Shown piece after piece: positions 26,488 through 38,000 of a stretch of 64,000 nucleotides of DNA. Location: NCBI RefSeq assembly GCF_002310495.1, contig NZ_CP023344.1, positions 1,612,001-1,676,000 on the forward strand, in the 5' to 3' direction. Below the pieces are notes generated by a model. That model did no database searches. It was not told the DNA's origin and saw only the letters and a program-made list of their open reading frames with translations. Numbering within the stretch: position 1 is the stretch's first letter; every line of letters begins with the position of its first letter. The stretch comes from Nibricoccus aquaticus (GTDB lineage Bacteria; Verrucomicrobiota; Verrucomicrobiia; Opitutales; Opitutaceae). The translations under genes were made by a program, and so were the position numbers.

Positions 26488-27692
26488 ACGCCCCTAAAAA
26501 AATCGTCCTCGTCGGCAACTTTCTGCCCGACCGCCAGGAAAGCATGGTCCGCTTCGAACGCGCCCTCGCCGACGGCTTCACCGCCCGCGGCTTCGCCCTC
26601 GAGGCCATCCGCCCCGAGCCCCGCTTCGTGAAACTCGGCCCCAAGTACCGCTACGGCGGCCTCCCCAAATACCTCGGCTACCTCGATAAATTCGCCCTCT
26701 TCCCCCGCCGCCTCCGCCACCTCGCCCGCCACGCCGCCCCCGGCACCGTCTTTCATATCACCGATCACGGCAACGCCGTGTACGCCCCCCACCTGCGCTC
26801 CGTCCCGCTCCTCGTCAGCGTCCACGACCTCCTCCAGATCCGCTCCGCCCGCGGCGAATTCCCCCAAAACCGTATCGGCCGCTCCGGCGCGAAATACCAG
26901 GAGTGGATTCTCCGCAACCTCGCCCGCCTCCGCGCCGCCGCCTGCATCTCGCAAAAAACCCGCTCCGACCTTCAGCAGCTCACCGGTCTGGCCGATGCTT
27001 CCGTCGCCGTCGTGCCCATGTCGCTCAATTATCCGTACCGTCCGCTGCCCTCCACCGAGGCCGCGCCCCTGCTCGCACGCGCCCTCGCCCGGCACCACCT
27101 GCGCTGGCCCGCCGCTGAATCCGCGACCCCTCCCCCGTTCCTCTTCTGCATCGGCGGAGCCCAGTGGTACAAAAACCGCACCGGCCTCATCCAGATCTTC
27201 GCCGCCCTCCGCCGCCTCCCCGGCAACCACCCCCGCACCCTCGTTTACGTCGGCCCCGCCTTCGACTCCGAGCAACAGGCCATCATCGACCAGCACTGCC
27301 TCCGCGAATCCATTATCCGGCTACCCGGCGTCGATAACGAAGAACTCCGCGCCACCTACTCCCTCGCCACCGGCCTCCTCTTTCCCTCCTGGGAAGAAGG
27401 CTTCGGCTGGCCCATCGCCGAAGCCCAGGCCTGCGGCTGCCCCGTCTTCACCACGCACCGCGCCCCCATGACCGAGGTCGGCGGTTCCGGCGCCACTTAC
27501 TTCGATCCCACCGACCCCGCCGCCGCCGCCGCGATCATCGCCGCCTCCCTCAATGATCCCGCCCCTCTTCGCGCCGCCGGCCTCCTCCACGCCCGCCGCT
27601 GGGATCTGCAGGCCATGCTCGACGCCTACCTCCATCTCTACACGCTGCTGCTGGAAAATAACGGCCGGGAGCCGTTTCCGACCGCCGCATGA
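26484..27692 (+). CDS. Family 4 glycosyltransferase
   Basis: 402 residues, GTG start overlapping the previous stop. The N-terminus (KKIVLVGNFLPDRQESMVRF) and HITDHGNAVYAPHL near 92 belong to the acceptor domain. The donor domain has FLFCIGGAQWYKNRTGLIQI, LVYVGPAFDSEQQAI and the E-x7-E helix SWEEGFGWPIAEAQACG near 305, followed by TEVGGSGATYFDP. Clear GT4 enzyme of the mannosyltransferase-like type; the sugar is not determined. Coupled by ATGA overlap to the next GT4 gene. Confidence 0.9.
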   Translation: MNAPKKIVLVGNFLPDRQESMVRFERALADGFTARGFALEAIRPEPRFVKLGPKYRYGGLPKYLGYLDKFALFPRRLRHLARHAAPGTVFHITDHGNAVYAPHLRSVPLLVSVHDLLQIRSARGEFPQNRIGRSGAKYQEWILRNLARLRAAACISQKTRSDLQQLTGLADASVAVVPMSLNYPYRPLPSTEAAPLLARALARHHLRWPAAESATPPPFLFCIGGAQWYKNRTGLIQIFAALRRLPGNHPRTLVYVGPAFDSEQQAIIDQHCLRESIIRLPGVDNEELRATYSLATGLLFPSWEEGFGWPIAEAQACGCPVFTTHRAPMTEVGGSGATYFDPTDPAAAAAIIAASLNDPAPLRAAGLLHARRWDLQAMLDAYLHLYTLLLENNGREPFPTAA

Positions 27693-28885
27693 AAATCCTT
27701 CGTGTCATCGCCACCGTCGATCCTGCCACCGGCGGCCCCGTCGCAGGGATGCGCGCGATCACCCCGCTGCTCACCAAGCTCGGCCACCAGACAGATTTCC
27801 TCACCGTCGATGATCCCTTCGCCGGCTACCTCCAAAGCTGGGTCGGCCAGACCTTCGCCATGGGCCCGGCCAAAAACAGCTACGCCTATTCCCACCGCGT
27901 CCGCCCCTGGCTCGAAAAAAACATCTCCCGCTACGACGCCGTCGTCATCCACGGCCTCTGGCAATTCCTCGGCCTCACCGTCCGCTCCATCACCCGCGAA
28001 AAAAACGTCCCCTACTTCGTGATCCCTCACGGCATGTTGGACCCCACCCTCCGCAGCACCTACCCGGTCAAACACGTCAAAAAATGGCTCTACTGGCAGC
28101 TCGTCGAGCGCCGCATCCTCCGCGATGCCCGCGCCGTGTTCTTCACCTGCCAGGAAGAGCGCCGCCTCGCCCGTAAAACCTTCCCGCTCTACCACTGCAA
28201 CGAACGCGTCATCGCCTACGGTGCCGCCCGCCCCGAAGGCTTCCCCGATAACTGGGCCGCCTCCTGGCGCACCCGCTGCCCCTCCGTCGCCGGCCACCGC
28301 TACTTCCTCTTCCTCGGCCGCATCCACTCCAAAAAAGGCGTCGAACTCCTCCTCCGCGCCTTCGGCAAAATCACCCGCACCTACGCCGTCAGCCACGGCG
28401 GCACCCCGCCCGATCTCGTTATCGCCGGCCCCTGCGTGGACGACCGCTACCTCGCCACCTTAAAAACTCTCGCCCAGGCCGAGGGCATTGGCCCTTCCGT
28501 TCACTGGCCCGGCATGTTGACCGGCGAAGCCAAATGGGGCGCCCTCGACGGCGCCGAAGCTTTCGTCCTTCCGTCATTCCAGGAAAACTTCGGCATCGCC
28601 GTCGTCGAAGCCCTCGCCTGCGGCACCCCCGTTCTCATCTCCAACCGCGTCAACATCTGGAACGAGCTCGAATCCGACAACGTTGCCCTCGTCGAACCGC
28701 CCACGCAGGAAGGCATCACCCGCCTCCTCGAACGCTGGCTCGTGCTCAGCCCCGACGCCCGCAACAAAATGGGCGAAGCCGCCAAGGCCTCCTTCGAAAA
28801 ACGCTTCGAAATCGGCTTCGCCGCCCACCACCTCGCCGACCAGCTCTCCGGCCTAGTCTCCCAACGCCACACCACCACTCGCTAG
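27689..28885 (+). CDS. Family 4 glycosyltransferase
   Basis: 398 residues, ATG overlapping the previous stop. The start MKILRVIATVDPATGGPVAG is typical of GT4 enzymes with a Gly-rich acceptor loop. FVIPHGMLDPTLRSTYPVKH near 112 is common in WbaZ/colanic-type transferases. The donor domain shows YFLFLGRIHSKKGVELLLRA and the E-x7-E helix PSFQENFGIAVVEALACG near 292. Third gene of a tightly coupled run. A 192-base spacer with a short repeat follows. Confidence 0.9.
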   Translation: MKILRVIATVDPATGGPVAGMRAITPLLTKLGHQTDFLTVDDPFAGYLQSWVGQTFAMGPAKNSYAYSHRVRPWLEKNISRYDAVVIHGLWQFLGLTVRSITREKNVPYFVIPHGMLDPTLRSTYPVKHVKKWLYWQLVERRILRDARAVFFTCQEERRLARKTFPLYHCNERVIAYGAARPEGFPDNWAASWRTRCPSVAGHRYFLFLGRIHSKKGVELLLRAFGKITRTYAVSHGGTPPDLVIAGPCVDDRYLATLKTLAQAEGIGPSVHWPGMLTGEAKWGALDGAEAFVLPSFQENFGIAVVEALACGTPVLISNRVNIWNELESDNVALVEPPTQEGITRLLERWLVLSPDARNKMGEAAKASFEKRFEIGFAAHHLADQLSGLVSQRHTTTR

Positions 28886-29000
28886 ACTAAAAACCGGCAC
28901 CGAACTCACCGGGTAAACTCAACCATTCTGCACGCAATGCCTCGCTACGATAACCGCTGTTTCGCGCAAAACCACCGCGCACGTTGTGACCTCCCGCCGT

Positions 29001-29031
29001 CTCTGTGTCCGCACTCTGTGTCCTCTGTGGC
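29001..29031 (+). repeat. Short near-tandem CTCTGTG repeat
   Basis: Three copies of CTCTGTG with variable linkers between 29001 and 29031, 46 bases before the next start codon. It resembles the other short-period repeats in spacers of this cluster. The remainder of the 28886-29077 spacer has no feature. Confidence 0.6.
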
Positions 29032-29077
29032 ACATGCCTTGGTCGGGAAACATTAAGCGTCGCCCGCTCCTTCGCAC

Positions 29078-30196
29078 GTGCGCATCACCATCGTCCAAGG
29101 CCCCTTCCTCCCAGTCCCCGCCATCCTCGGCGGCGCCGTCGAAAAGGTCTGGCACTCCCTCGGCCAGGAATTCGTCCACCAGGGCCACGAGGTCACCCAC
29201 CTCTCCCGCGCCCACCCCCAGCTCCCCCCCCAGGAAATCATCGGCGGCGTCCGCCACGAACGCTTCTCCGGCTTCGCCTCCCCCTCCTCCTTCGGCCGAC
29301 GCCTGCTCTGCGACTTCTGGTACACCCTGCAAGTCCTCCGCCGCCTTCCTCCCGCGGATATCCTGGTCACGAATACATTCTGGCTCCCCGCTCTCTCCCG
29401 CAGTCGCTCCAAAGGCATCCCCTACGCCCACGTCGCGCGCTATCCGAAAGGCCAGCTCAAGCTCTACCGCCGCGCCATCCTCCAGACCGTCTCCGCCCCC
29501 ATCCGCGACGCCATCCTCGCCGAGGAACCCCGCGCCACTGAACGCGTCCGCGTCATTCCCTACCCGCTCGCCGACCGCTACCTCCTCCCCGAAATTTCTC
29601 CCGCCGATAACACCCTCCTCTACGTCGGCCGCGTCCACCCCGAAAAGGGCGTCCGCCTCCTCATCGAAGCCTTCGCCCAACTCCCCGTCGAACTCCGCGC
29701 TCAGTGGCGCGTTAAAATCGTCGGCCCTTGGGAAACCGCTTACGGCGGTGGCGGCGAAAACCACCTCGCCGAATTGAAAGCCGCCGCCGCCCCCGTCGCC
29801 GACCGCATCGAATTCGTCGGCCGCGTCTTCGACGAAGCCAAACTCATCGAGCACTACCGCACCGCTCGCGTTTTCGTTTACCCGTCACTTGCCGAGAAAG
29901 GCGAAACCTTCGGCCTCGCCGCCCTCGAAGCCATGGCCGCCGGCTGCCTCCCCGTCGTCTCCAGCCTCGCCTGCTTCCAGGACTTCATCACCCCCGGCGA
30001 AAACGGCCTCGTCTTCAACCACCGCGCCCCCTCGCCCTCCGAGGCGCTCTCCCAAACCCTCTCGCGCATCCTCCCCGACCAGGCATCGACCGCCCGGATA
30101 CGCCAGGCCGCCTGGACCACTGCCCGCAGCTACACCCTCCCCCGCATCGCCGGCCTCTTCCTCGACGACTTCGCCAGCCTCCTCCAGAGCCGATAA
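29078..30196 (+). CDS. Family 4 glycosyltransferase
   Basis: 372 residues from a GTG ([20 protein letters not shown] follows). The Gly-rich loop [15 protein letters not shown] marks the GT4 acceptor domain. The donor domain has [20 protein letters not shown] near 182, [18 protein letters not shown] and the E-x7-E helix [17 protein letters not shown] near 275 to 290. [11 protein letters not shown] and the later [12 protein letters not shown] are also typical. No ATG is available at the right place. It precedes an acetyltransferase gene by 53 bases. Confidence 0.88.
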   Translation: MRITIVQGPFLPVPAILGGAVEKVWHSLGQEFVHQGHEVTHLSRAHPQLPPQEIIGGVRHERFSGFASPSSFGRRLLCDFWYTLQVLRRLPPADILVTNTFWLPALSRSRSKGIPYAHVARYPKGQLKLYRRAILQTVSAPIRDAILAEEPRATERVRVIPYPLADRYLLPEISPADNTLLYVGRVHPEKGVRLLIEAFAQLPVELRAQWRVKIVGPWETAYGGGGENHLAELKAAAAPVADRIEFVGRVFDEAKLIEHYRTARVFVYPSLAEKGETFGLAALEAMAAGCLPVVSSLACFQDFITPGENGLVFNHRAPSPSEALSQTLSRILPDQASTARIRQAAWTTARSYTLPRIAGLFLDDFASLLQSR

Positions 30197-30205
30197 TTCC
30201 CCTCC

Positions 30206-30232
30206 CCTTTCGTACATTTCGTGCTTTTCGTG
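30206..30232 (+). repeat. Three nine-base repeats before the acetyltransferase gene
   Basis: CCTTTCGTA, CATTTCGTG and CTTTTCGTG in tandem (30206-30232), 17 bases before the ATG at 30250. Period nine, differing at two or three positions per unit. Confidence 0.6.
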
Positions 30233-30249
30233 GTTTCCCAACCGCCGCC

Positions 30250-30819
30250 ATGACCGCCCAGCCCATCAAAACCCACGCGCAAGCCACGCCGTACGACTCG
30301 CCGTGGACGCTCCGCCAGCGCATCGCCGCGCTGCTCTGGGATTACGTGTGGGCGCTGTTCTGTTCCTGGACGCCCAAACCTCTCAACCCCTGGCGCCTCC
30401 TCATCCTCCGCCTCTTCGGCGCCAAACTCCACGGCACGCCCTTCGTCCATCAACGCGCCCGCATCCAGCTCCCGTGGAATCTCACGATGCACCACCGCGC
30501 CTGCCTCGGCGACCGCGCCAACGCCTACACCCTCGCCCCGATCACGATCGGTGAAGGTGCCACCATCGCACAAGAAGCCTACCTCTGCTCCGGCACGCAC
30601 GACTTCTCCTCCCCCGCGCTCCCGCTCCAAACCAGCCCGATCACCATCGGCCGTGACGTCTTCATCGGCGCGCGCGCCATGATCCTCCCCGGCCTGACCA
30701 TCGGTGACCGCGCCATCGTCGGAGCCTGCGCCGTCCTCACCAAAAACGTCCCTGCCTCAGCCATCGTCGCCGGCAACCCCGCCAAACCCATCGGCACCCG
30801 CCCTCCTCCCTCTTCCTAA
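30250..30819 (+). CDS. WcaF-like sugar acetyltransferase (hexapeptide repeat)
   Basis: 189 residues from the ATG at 30250; the open frame continues far upstream, but only this part is coding. N-terminal [20 protein letters not shown] and [20 protein letters not shown] match WcaF-type colanic-acid acetyltransferases. The LbH repeats include [18 protein letters not shown], then [20 protein letters not shown] with the catalytic-type His, and [16 protein letters not shown]. The ending [12 protein letters not shown] is a family signature. It would O-acetylate a sugar of the exported polysaccharide using acetyl-CoA. Confidence 0.9.
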   Translation: MTAQPIKTHAQATPYDSPWTLRQRIAALLWDYVWALFCSWTPKPLNPWRLLILRLFGAKLHGTPFVHQRARIQLPWNLTMHHRACLGDRANAYTLAPITIGEGATIAQEAYLCSGTHDFSSPALPLQTSPITIGRDVFIGARAMILPGLTIGDRAIVGACAVLTKNVPASAIVAGNPAKPIGTRPPPSS

Positions 30820-30830
30820 AACTTCGCTCC

Positions 30831-30860
30831 GACCTTCGCGTCTTAGCATCTTCGCGATTC
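30831..30860 (+). repeat. Short CTTCGCG near-repeat
   Basis: ACTTCGCTCCGACCTTCGCG (30831-30850) and CATCTTCGCG (about 30848-30857) give three imperfect CTTCGCG units, about 42 bases before the next start codon. Same style as the other spacer repeats. Confidence 0.45.
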
Positions 30861-30901
30861 ACCAAAACGTCGCCCACTTCCCGCCCGCACCTTTTCGCCT
30901 C

Positions 30902-31771
30902 GTGACCACTACCGCCAAAGTCCCCGTCTCCATCCTCATCCCGATCAAAAACGAGGCGTCCAATCTCCCGCGCTGCCTCGCCGCGCTTGCCTGGGCCGAC
31001 GAGATTTTTGTGGTCGATTCCCACAGCACCGACGGCTCCCAGGCCATCTGCGAAAAAACCGGCGCTAAAGTCGTCCAATTCGATTTCAACGGCATCTGGC
31101 CCAAGAAGAAAAACTGGGCTCTCGAAAATCTCCCCTTCAAACACGAGTGGGTTTTCATCGTGGACGCCGACGAAGTCCTCCCGCCCGAGACCGGCCCCGA
31201 ATTCGCCGCCCTCATCGCCGCCGACGGGCATGGGAAAAACGGATACTGGATCAACCGCCGCTTCATGTTCATGGGCCAGTGGCTGAAACACGCCTACTAC
31301 CCCAACTGGAACCTCCGCCTCTTTAAGCACAAGCTCGGCCGCTACGAACGCCTCGTCGCCGGCGCCACCGGCAGCGGCGACAATGAGGTCCACGAACACA
31401 TCGTCGTCCAGGGCGAGACCGGCCGCCTCAAGTCCGAGATGGATCACTACGCGTTTCCGTCGATCGATGTCTTCGTCGAAAAACATAACCGCTACTCCAA
31501 CTGGGAAGCCGCGCTCGACACCCAGGAAGGCGCCCACGCCGCACAACACCTCCAGATGGGCGGCACCAAGTTCAAACGGAAGCTCAAGCAATTCGTCCGC
31601 CGCCTCCCCTTCCGTCCGACGCTCCGCTTCGTCTACGTTTACTTCTTCCAACTCGGCATCCTCGACGGCCGCGCCGGCTACTATTTCGCGAAGCTCCACG
31701 GCTTCTACGAATTCCTCTCCGTCGCCAAAGCCCAGGAACTCCGCCGTCGGAAAAAATCCGCCACCTCCTGA
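30902..31771 (+). CDS. Family 2 glycosyltransferase (WaaE/KdtX-like)
   Basis: 289 residues from the GTG at 30902; the upstream frame is a shadow. GT2 motifs are VSILIPIKNEASNLPRCL, then ADEIFVVDSHSTDGSQAI and the metal-binding WVFIVDADEVLPPETG near 80-95. NWALENLPFKHEW between them and EVHEHIVVQGETGRLKSEMD near 165 are the pattern of LPS-core-type transferases such as WaaE. Hydrophobic residues near 240-260 (FVYVYFFQLGILDGRAGYYF) may anchor it to the membrane. Last gene of the glycosyltransferase cluster. Confidence 0.9.
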   Translation: MTTTAKVPVSILIPIKNEASNLPRCLAALAWADEIFVVDSHSTDGSQAICEKTGAKVVQFDFNGIWPKKKNWALENLPFKHEWVFIVDADEVLPPETGPEFAALIAADGHGKNGYWINRRFMFMGQWLKHAYYPNWNLRLFKHKLGRYERLVAGATGSGDNEVHEHIVVQGETGRLKSEMDHYAFPSIDVFVEKHNRYSNWEAALDTQEGAHAAQHLQMGGTKFKRKLKQFVRRLPFRPTLRFVYVYFFQLGILDGRAGYYFAKLHGFYEFLSVAKAQELRRRKKSATS

Positions 31772-32081
31772 CGCGCCCCGCGCGCCCCATTTTCCGCTTT
31801 AGGCGGGGAGTCCCCACCTCGCCGCCGCACTGTCGGTTGCCTTGAGGTAGGGCGGGGTAGCCTTAACCCCGCCGTCTGGATGCCGCCCGCGGCGTCTGCG
31901 CAAACGACTGCGCGATTAGGGTTTTACCTTCAGCCGCGCTCATCCGCGCCGATGAAGAAAATTCCTGAAAGCATCACTCACTCAGTTTCCGCCGCGCCAC
32001 TGCACGCCCGAAATCCTCGCCGCGTCCAGGCCGGACACGCTGTACCCCGCACCTCTTCCATCGCCCGCATTCTCATCGTCC
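31772..32081. other. Spacer with REP-like hairpin before the first giant gene
   Basis: 310 bases without a gene. GGCGGGGT (31851-31858) pairs with ACCCCGCC (31866-31873) around a 7-base loop. It may act as a transcription end for the glycosyltransferase cluster. No promoter for the giant gene is recognisable. Confidence 0.5.
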
Positions 32082-35000
32082 ATGAAAACCCTCTCGATCG
32101 CCTCTTTCGTCGCCCGCATCTCGCGCAACCCGATGATCGCTCTCCGCTCGCTCGTCTTCGCCTGCGCGCTCCCCGCCGCGATCCACGCTGCCGCGCCCAC
32201 CAGTGAAAACTTCGACGGCGTGACGTTGGTCAATGGTTACAGCTTGGGCACGACGGGCTTAGCGAGAGCCATCGATGACTGGACCTTCACCGTCCTCAAC
32301 GCATCGGGAACCCAGGACGCTAATACGCAGATCGACGTCACCAATCGCTCCAACGATACCTCGCTGGCAGATGATGGCTCGGACAACGCGGCACTCCTGG
32401 GCGGTAGTTACAGTGTAGCGACGGGCACCCAGGCTGCCGCGGTGTTGAAAGCGACGACAGGAGAGGAGTTTTCATTCAACTCGATTCGAGTGGAGACCGG
32501 GTATTCCGCAGGCAGCAATTACAGACTGGTCGGTTATCTCAATGGCAGCGCTGTTTCGGGCGCGACCCAGGATTTTACATCGGGGACTTACGGGTCAGGC
32601 GGGACGCTGGTCACGGTGTCGGGCTCTCAATGGCAATATGTCGATGAAGTCCGCATCGTTCGCCAGAATGGTGCCGCCGACATCTCGGTGTACATCGACG
32701 ATATCGTGGTCAGCACAGCTGTTTTGCCCTCCACCATCACCTCCGCCACCTACGACGCCTCCACCGGCGCTCTCGCCGTCACTGGCGCCAACATGACCAA
32801 CGGCGGCACCATCGACGTCACTAAACTTTCACTCACCGGCCAGGGCGGTAACACCTACACGCTGACCTCCGCCAACGTCACCGCCTCCAGCGCCACCGCC
32901 TTCTCCGTCGCCCTCAACGCCGCAGACAAACGCAACATCAACGGCCTCCTCAACAACAACGGCACCTCCTCCGTCGGCGGCACCCCCTACAACCTCGCCG
33001 CCGCCGCCAACTGGGACGCCACCGCCGCCGCCTCGGCCGATCTCACCGGCAACGGCGTCACCGTCTCCAACGTCACCTCGCCCACGATCACCTCCGCCAC
33101 CTACGACGCCTCCACCGGCGTCCTCGCCGTCATCGGCACCAACCTCGTCAAAACCCCCGGCGCGACCAACGACATCACCGTCTCCGCCCTCACTCTCACC
33201 GGCGAAGGCGGCGGGACCCGCACCCTCTCCACCTCCGGCAACGTCGAGATCGCCAGCGCCACCAGTTTTTCCATCCCGCTTTCCGGTGCCGACATCGCCA
33301 GCGTTAACTCCCTGCTCAACAAAAACGGCACCAGCTCCACCGGCGGCACCACCTACAATCTCGCCGCAGCCGACGACTGGAACTCCGTCATCACCGGCGG
33401 CAACACCGCCGACCTCACTGGCAACGGCATCACCGTCTCCAACGCCTTTCCCATCATCACCTCGGCCACCTACGACGCCTCCACCGGATCGCTCGTCGTC
33501 ACCGCAGCCAACATGGTCACCGGTGACACCATCGACGTCACCAAACTTTCACTCGCCGGTCAGGGCGGCAGCTACACCTTGACGAGCGCCAATGTCACCG
33601 CCGCCAGCGGCACATCTTTCACGGTCACACTGAACGCCGCAGACCAGCGCAACATCAACGGCATCCTCAACAAAAACGGCACCTCCGCAGTCGACACGAC
33701 AACCTACAATCTCGCCGCCGCCGCCAGCTGGGATGCCTCCAGAACCTCAGCGGCCGACCTCACCGGCAACGCCGTCACCGTCTCCAACGTCGCCGCGCCC
33801 ACGATCACCTCCGCCACCTACGACGCCTCCACCGGCGTCCTCGCCGTCACCGGCACCAACCTCGTCAAAACCATCGGCGCCACCAACGACATCACCGTCT
33901 CCGCCCTCACCCTCACCGGCGAAGGCGGCGCCACCTACACGCTCACCACCACCAGCGTCGAAATCACCTCCGCCACCGCCTTCTCCGTCACGCTCAACGG
34001 CACCGACCTCGCCGGCGTGAACCTGATCGTGAACAAAAACGGCACCAGCTCCACCGGCGGCACCACCTACAATCTCGCCGCAGCCGACGACTGGAACTCC
34101 GTCATCACCGGCGGCAACACCGCCGACCTCACGGGTAACGGCATCACCGTCTCCAACGTCGCCGTCCCCGCCATCACCTCAGCCACCTACGACGCTTCGA
34201 CCGGCGCGCTCGTCGTCACTGGCACCGGTTTCCTTTCCGCATCCGGCGTGACCAACGACATCGTCGCCAACAAATTCACGCTCACCGGCGAAGGCGGCAG
34301 CACCTACACCCTCACCGACACCGGCAACGTCGAAACCACCTCTACCACCGCCTTCACGCTCACGCTCAGCGCCACCGACCGCGCCGCCGTGAATCTGATC
34401 GTGAACAAAAACGGCACCAGCTCCACCAGCGCGACCACCTACAACCTCGCCGCTGCCGAAGATTGGGCCGCCGGCGCAGACTCCGCCGTCGTCACCGCCG
34501 ACCTCACCGGCAACGGCATCACCGCCTCCAACGTCGCCGCCCCCGCCATCGCCTCCGCCACCTACGACTCCTCCACCGGCGTCCTCACTGTCACCGGCAC
34601 CGGCTTCCTCAAACGCACCGGCGCGACCAACGACATCGACGTCTCCAAACTCACCCTCTCCGGCGACTCCACCGCTTACACACTCACCACGACCAGCGTC
34701 GAAATCACCTCCGCCACCAGCTTCTCCATCACCGTCAACGGCACCGACAAATCCGCCCTCGTCTCCCGCCTCAACAAAAACGGCACCAGCTCCACCGGCA
34801 GCATCACCTACAACCTCGCCGCCGCCGAAGACTGGGCCGCTGGCGCCGACTCCGCTGTCGTCACCGCCGATCTCACTGGCAACGGCATCACCGTCTCCAA
34901 CATCATCACCGTCCCCGGCGCGCCCACCGGCGTCAGCGCCGTCGCTGGCGATACTCAGGCCACGATCTCCTTCACCGCTCCCGTCAGTAACGGCGGCTCA

Positions 35001-38000
35001 GCCATCTTCAGCTACAACGTCACCTCCAGCCCCGGTAATCTGACCGTCTCCGGCACCGCCTCGCCCCTCACCGTCAACGGACTCACCAACGGCGTCAGCT
35101 ACACCTTCACCGTCACCGCGGAAAACTCCGCCGGCAACAGCGCCGCCTCGTCCGCCAGCAATGCCGTCACCCCGTTCAGCACGCCCACCATCGCCACCGG
35201 CGGCGGCGCACCATCGGTGCAAAACACCAACACCCCCGTCATCGTCGATGGCGCTCTCACGATCGGCGGCGGCTCCATCAACGGCGCCCTCGTCTCCATC
35301 GATAACAAAGCCCCGGGCGACGTCCTCGCCTTCAACGCCGCCTTCCTCCCCGGCGGCGTGACCGGCTCCTACAACTCCAGCACCGGCGTGCTCACCTTCA
35401 CGGGCTCCGCGACCGCCGCCCAGTGGCAGGCCCTCCTGCGCACCGTCACCTTCGCCACCGACTGGAACACCACGCTCGGCGCACGCGCCATCACCTTCAG
35501 CCTCGGCACCGCCTCCATCTTCTGGACCAACGGCCACTACTACGAATTCGTCGCCTCCACCGGCATCACCTGGACCGCCGCCAAAGCCGCCGCTCAAAGC
35601 CGCACCTTCTACGGGATGCAAGGCTACCTCGCCACCGTCACCACCACTGCCGAAAACACCTTCATCGCGTCCAAGCTCTCCGGCCAGGGCTGGATGGGCG
35701 CGTCCGACGCTGCCCAGGAAAGCATCTGGCGCTGGGTCACCGGCCCCGAAGGCCTCGAAAACTCCGGCGCAGGCCGTCACTTCTTCACCCAAAACAAAGC
35801 GCACCCCCTCAGCCCCAGCTACGTATCCGTTTACGCCAGTCAGAGCGGCAGCGGTGGCAATGCCATCGGCGGTTACTACAACAACTGGCCAGGCGGCGAA
35901 CCCAACGACGCCAACGCTCTCCATGAAAACTACGCCCACTTCTTCGTCGGCGGCTCATGGAACGACTATCCCGACAGCGTGCCCAGCATCACCGGCTACG
36001 TCGTCGAGTACGGCGGCATGCCCGGCGATCCCACCCCCACCATCGCCGTCACCACGACCCTCACGGTCACCGATACCACCGCCCCCGTCGTCTCCAGCGT
36101 CACAGCTCCAGCCGACAGCATTTCCAGCGTAGGCTCCGCGCTCGATTTCACCGTCATCTTCAGCGAAGGCCTCACCATCGACACCACCGGCGGCACGCCC
36201 TACCTCCCCATCACCCTGAATACCGGCGGCACCATCTCCGCCCCCTGCCTCAACGGCTCCGGCGGCACCACTGTCGTTTTCCGCTACACTGTCGCCTCGG
36301 GCCACCTCGATCTCGACGGTGTCACCGTGGGCTCGGCCATCGTCGCCAATGGCGCCACACTCCGCGACGCCGCGGGCAACAACGCCGTCCTCACACTGAA
36401 CAACGTCGCCAGCACCACCGGCGTCAAAGTCGACACCATCGCCCCGCTCGTAACCTCCATCCTCCGCAAGACCCCCGCGACCCAGATCACCTCCTCCTCC
36501 ACGGTCGTCTACGAAGTCACCTTCTCCAAAGCCGTGCAGAACCTCGAAGCCAGGATGTTCGCCGTCACCGCCTTGAACGGCAGCACCATCGTCGGCTCCG
36601 TCACCGCCCTCACCGGCGGCCCTTCCGTGTACGACGTGACCGTGACTCTCTCCTCCGGCACCGGCGACTTCCGCCTCGATCTGGTATCGGGCGCCACCTC
36701 GCAAGTCCCACCCGGCACGACCCCGACCAACTACCTTTCCAGCGTCAATACGCAGACCCTCGCCTTCAACAGCGCGGACGAACTCTACATCACGGATGCC
36801 AATACCGGCGAAATCCACCGTGTGAACGGCCTCGAAAGCACCACCCTCTTCGTGACGCTGTCCGGCGGCTTCACCGGCTCGACCTTCGACAGCGCGGGTA
36901 ATCTCTACCTGGTCGATCAATGGGACTCTACGTTGAAAAAAATCACGCCCGGCGGAGTCGTCTCCACGCTGGCCTCTGGCTTCAACTATCCGTACGCCGT
37001 CGTCTGTGACGCCGCTGACAACCTTTACGTCACCGATGCCAACGACAACGCCGTGATCAAGGTAACCCCCGCCGGTGTCACCAGTGTCTTCGCCTCGGGA
37101 TTGGGTGCTCCCTACGGCCTCGCCATCGACTCCACCGGCAATCTCTACGTTTCAGATTTCGCCACCGAAAACATCGTCAAAATATCTCCCTCCGGCGTCA
37201 CCAGCGTCTTCGCCTCATCCGCGGGCATTGCCTACGGACTCGCCTGCGATGCCTCCGATAACCTCTACATGGCGGAGCTCAACACCTCTTCAGTGATCCG
37301 CATTTCCGCCGACGGCACCACGGTCACCACTATCGCCAGCTCCGGGCTCGGCTACATCACCGCCCTCGCCGTTGACAATGCCGGCCGTCTCTTCGCCGCA
37401 GACGCAGGCTCCGGCCGCACTCTCCTCCTCGACGTTGGCCGTGTCAAAGACCTCGTCGGCAACGACCTCACCAGCCTGCCCTACACCAGCGGCGAGCTCT
37501 ACACCTACGCCACCAATCCCTTCGTCACCGGCGTCACCTCCTCCTCCGCCAACGCCACCTACAAAATCGGCGACATCGTTAAAGTCGAAGTCAGCTTCAG
37601 CGCCTCGGTGGACGTCAACGCCACCGGCGGCACCCCCGCCATTCTCCTCGAAACCGGTGCCACCGATCGCAACGCCCTCTACGCCTCCGGCAGCGGCTCG
37701 AACTCCCTCACCTTTAACTACACCGTCCAAAGCGGCGACCTCACCGCCGACCTCGACTACGCCAGCACCGGCGCACTCGTGCTCAACGGCGGCATCATCC
37801 AAGGCACCTCCAACAGCCTCGCCGCCTTCCTCACGCTTCCGGCCATCGGCCACGCCTCATCCCTCGCCGTACAAAAAGCCCTCGTCATCGACGGCATCCG
37901 CCCCACCGCCGGCATCGTCGTCGCCGACAACGCGCTCACCACCGGCGAAACGTCCCTCGTCACCTTCACATTCTCCGAAGCGGTGAACAACTTCGCCAAT

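Noticed and set aside
34463-34990. Arg/His-rich frame inside the first giant gene
   Set aside because: A shadow frame of the repeat-encoding DNA; no domain and inconsistent composition.
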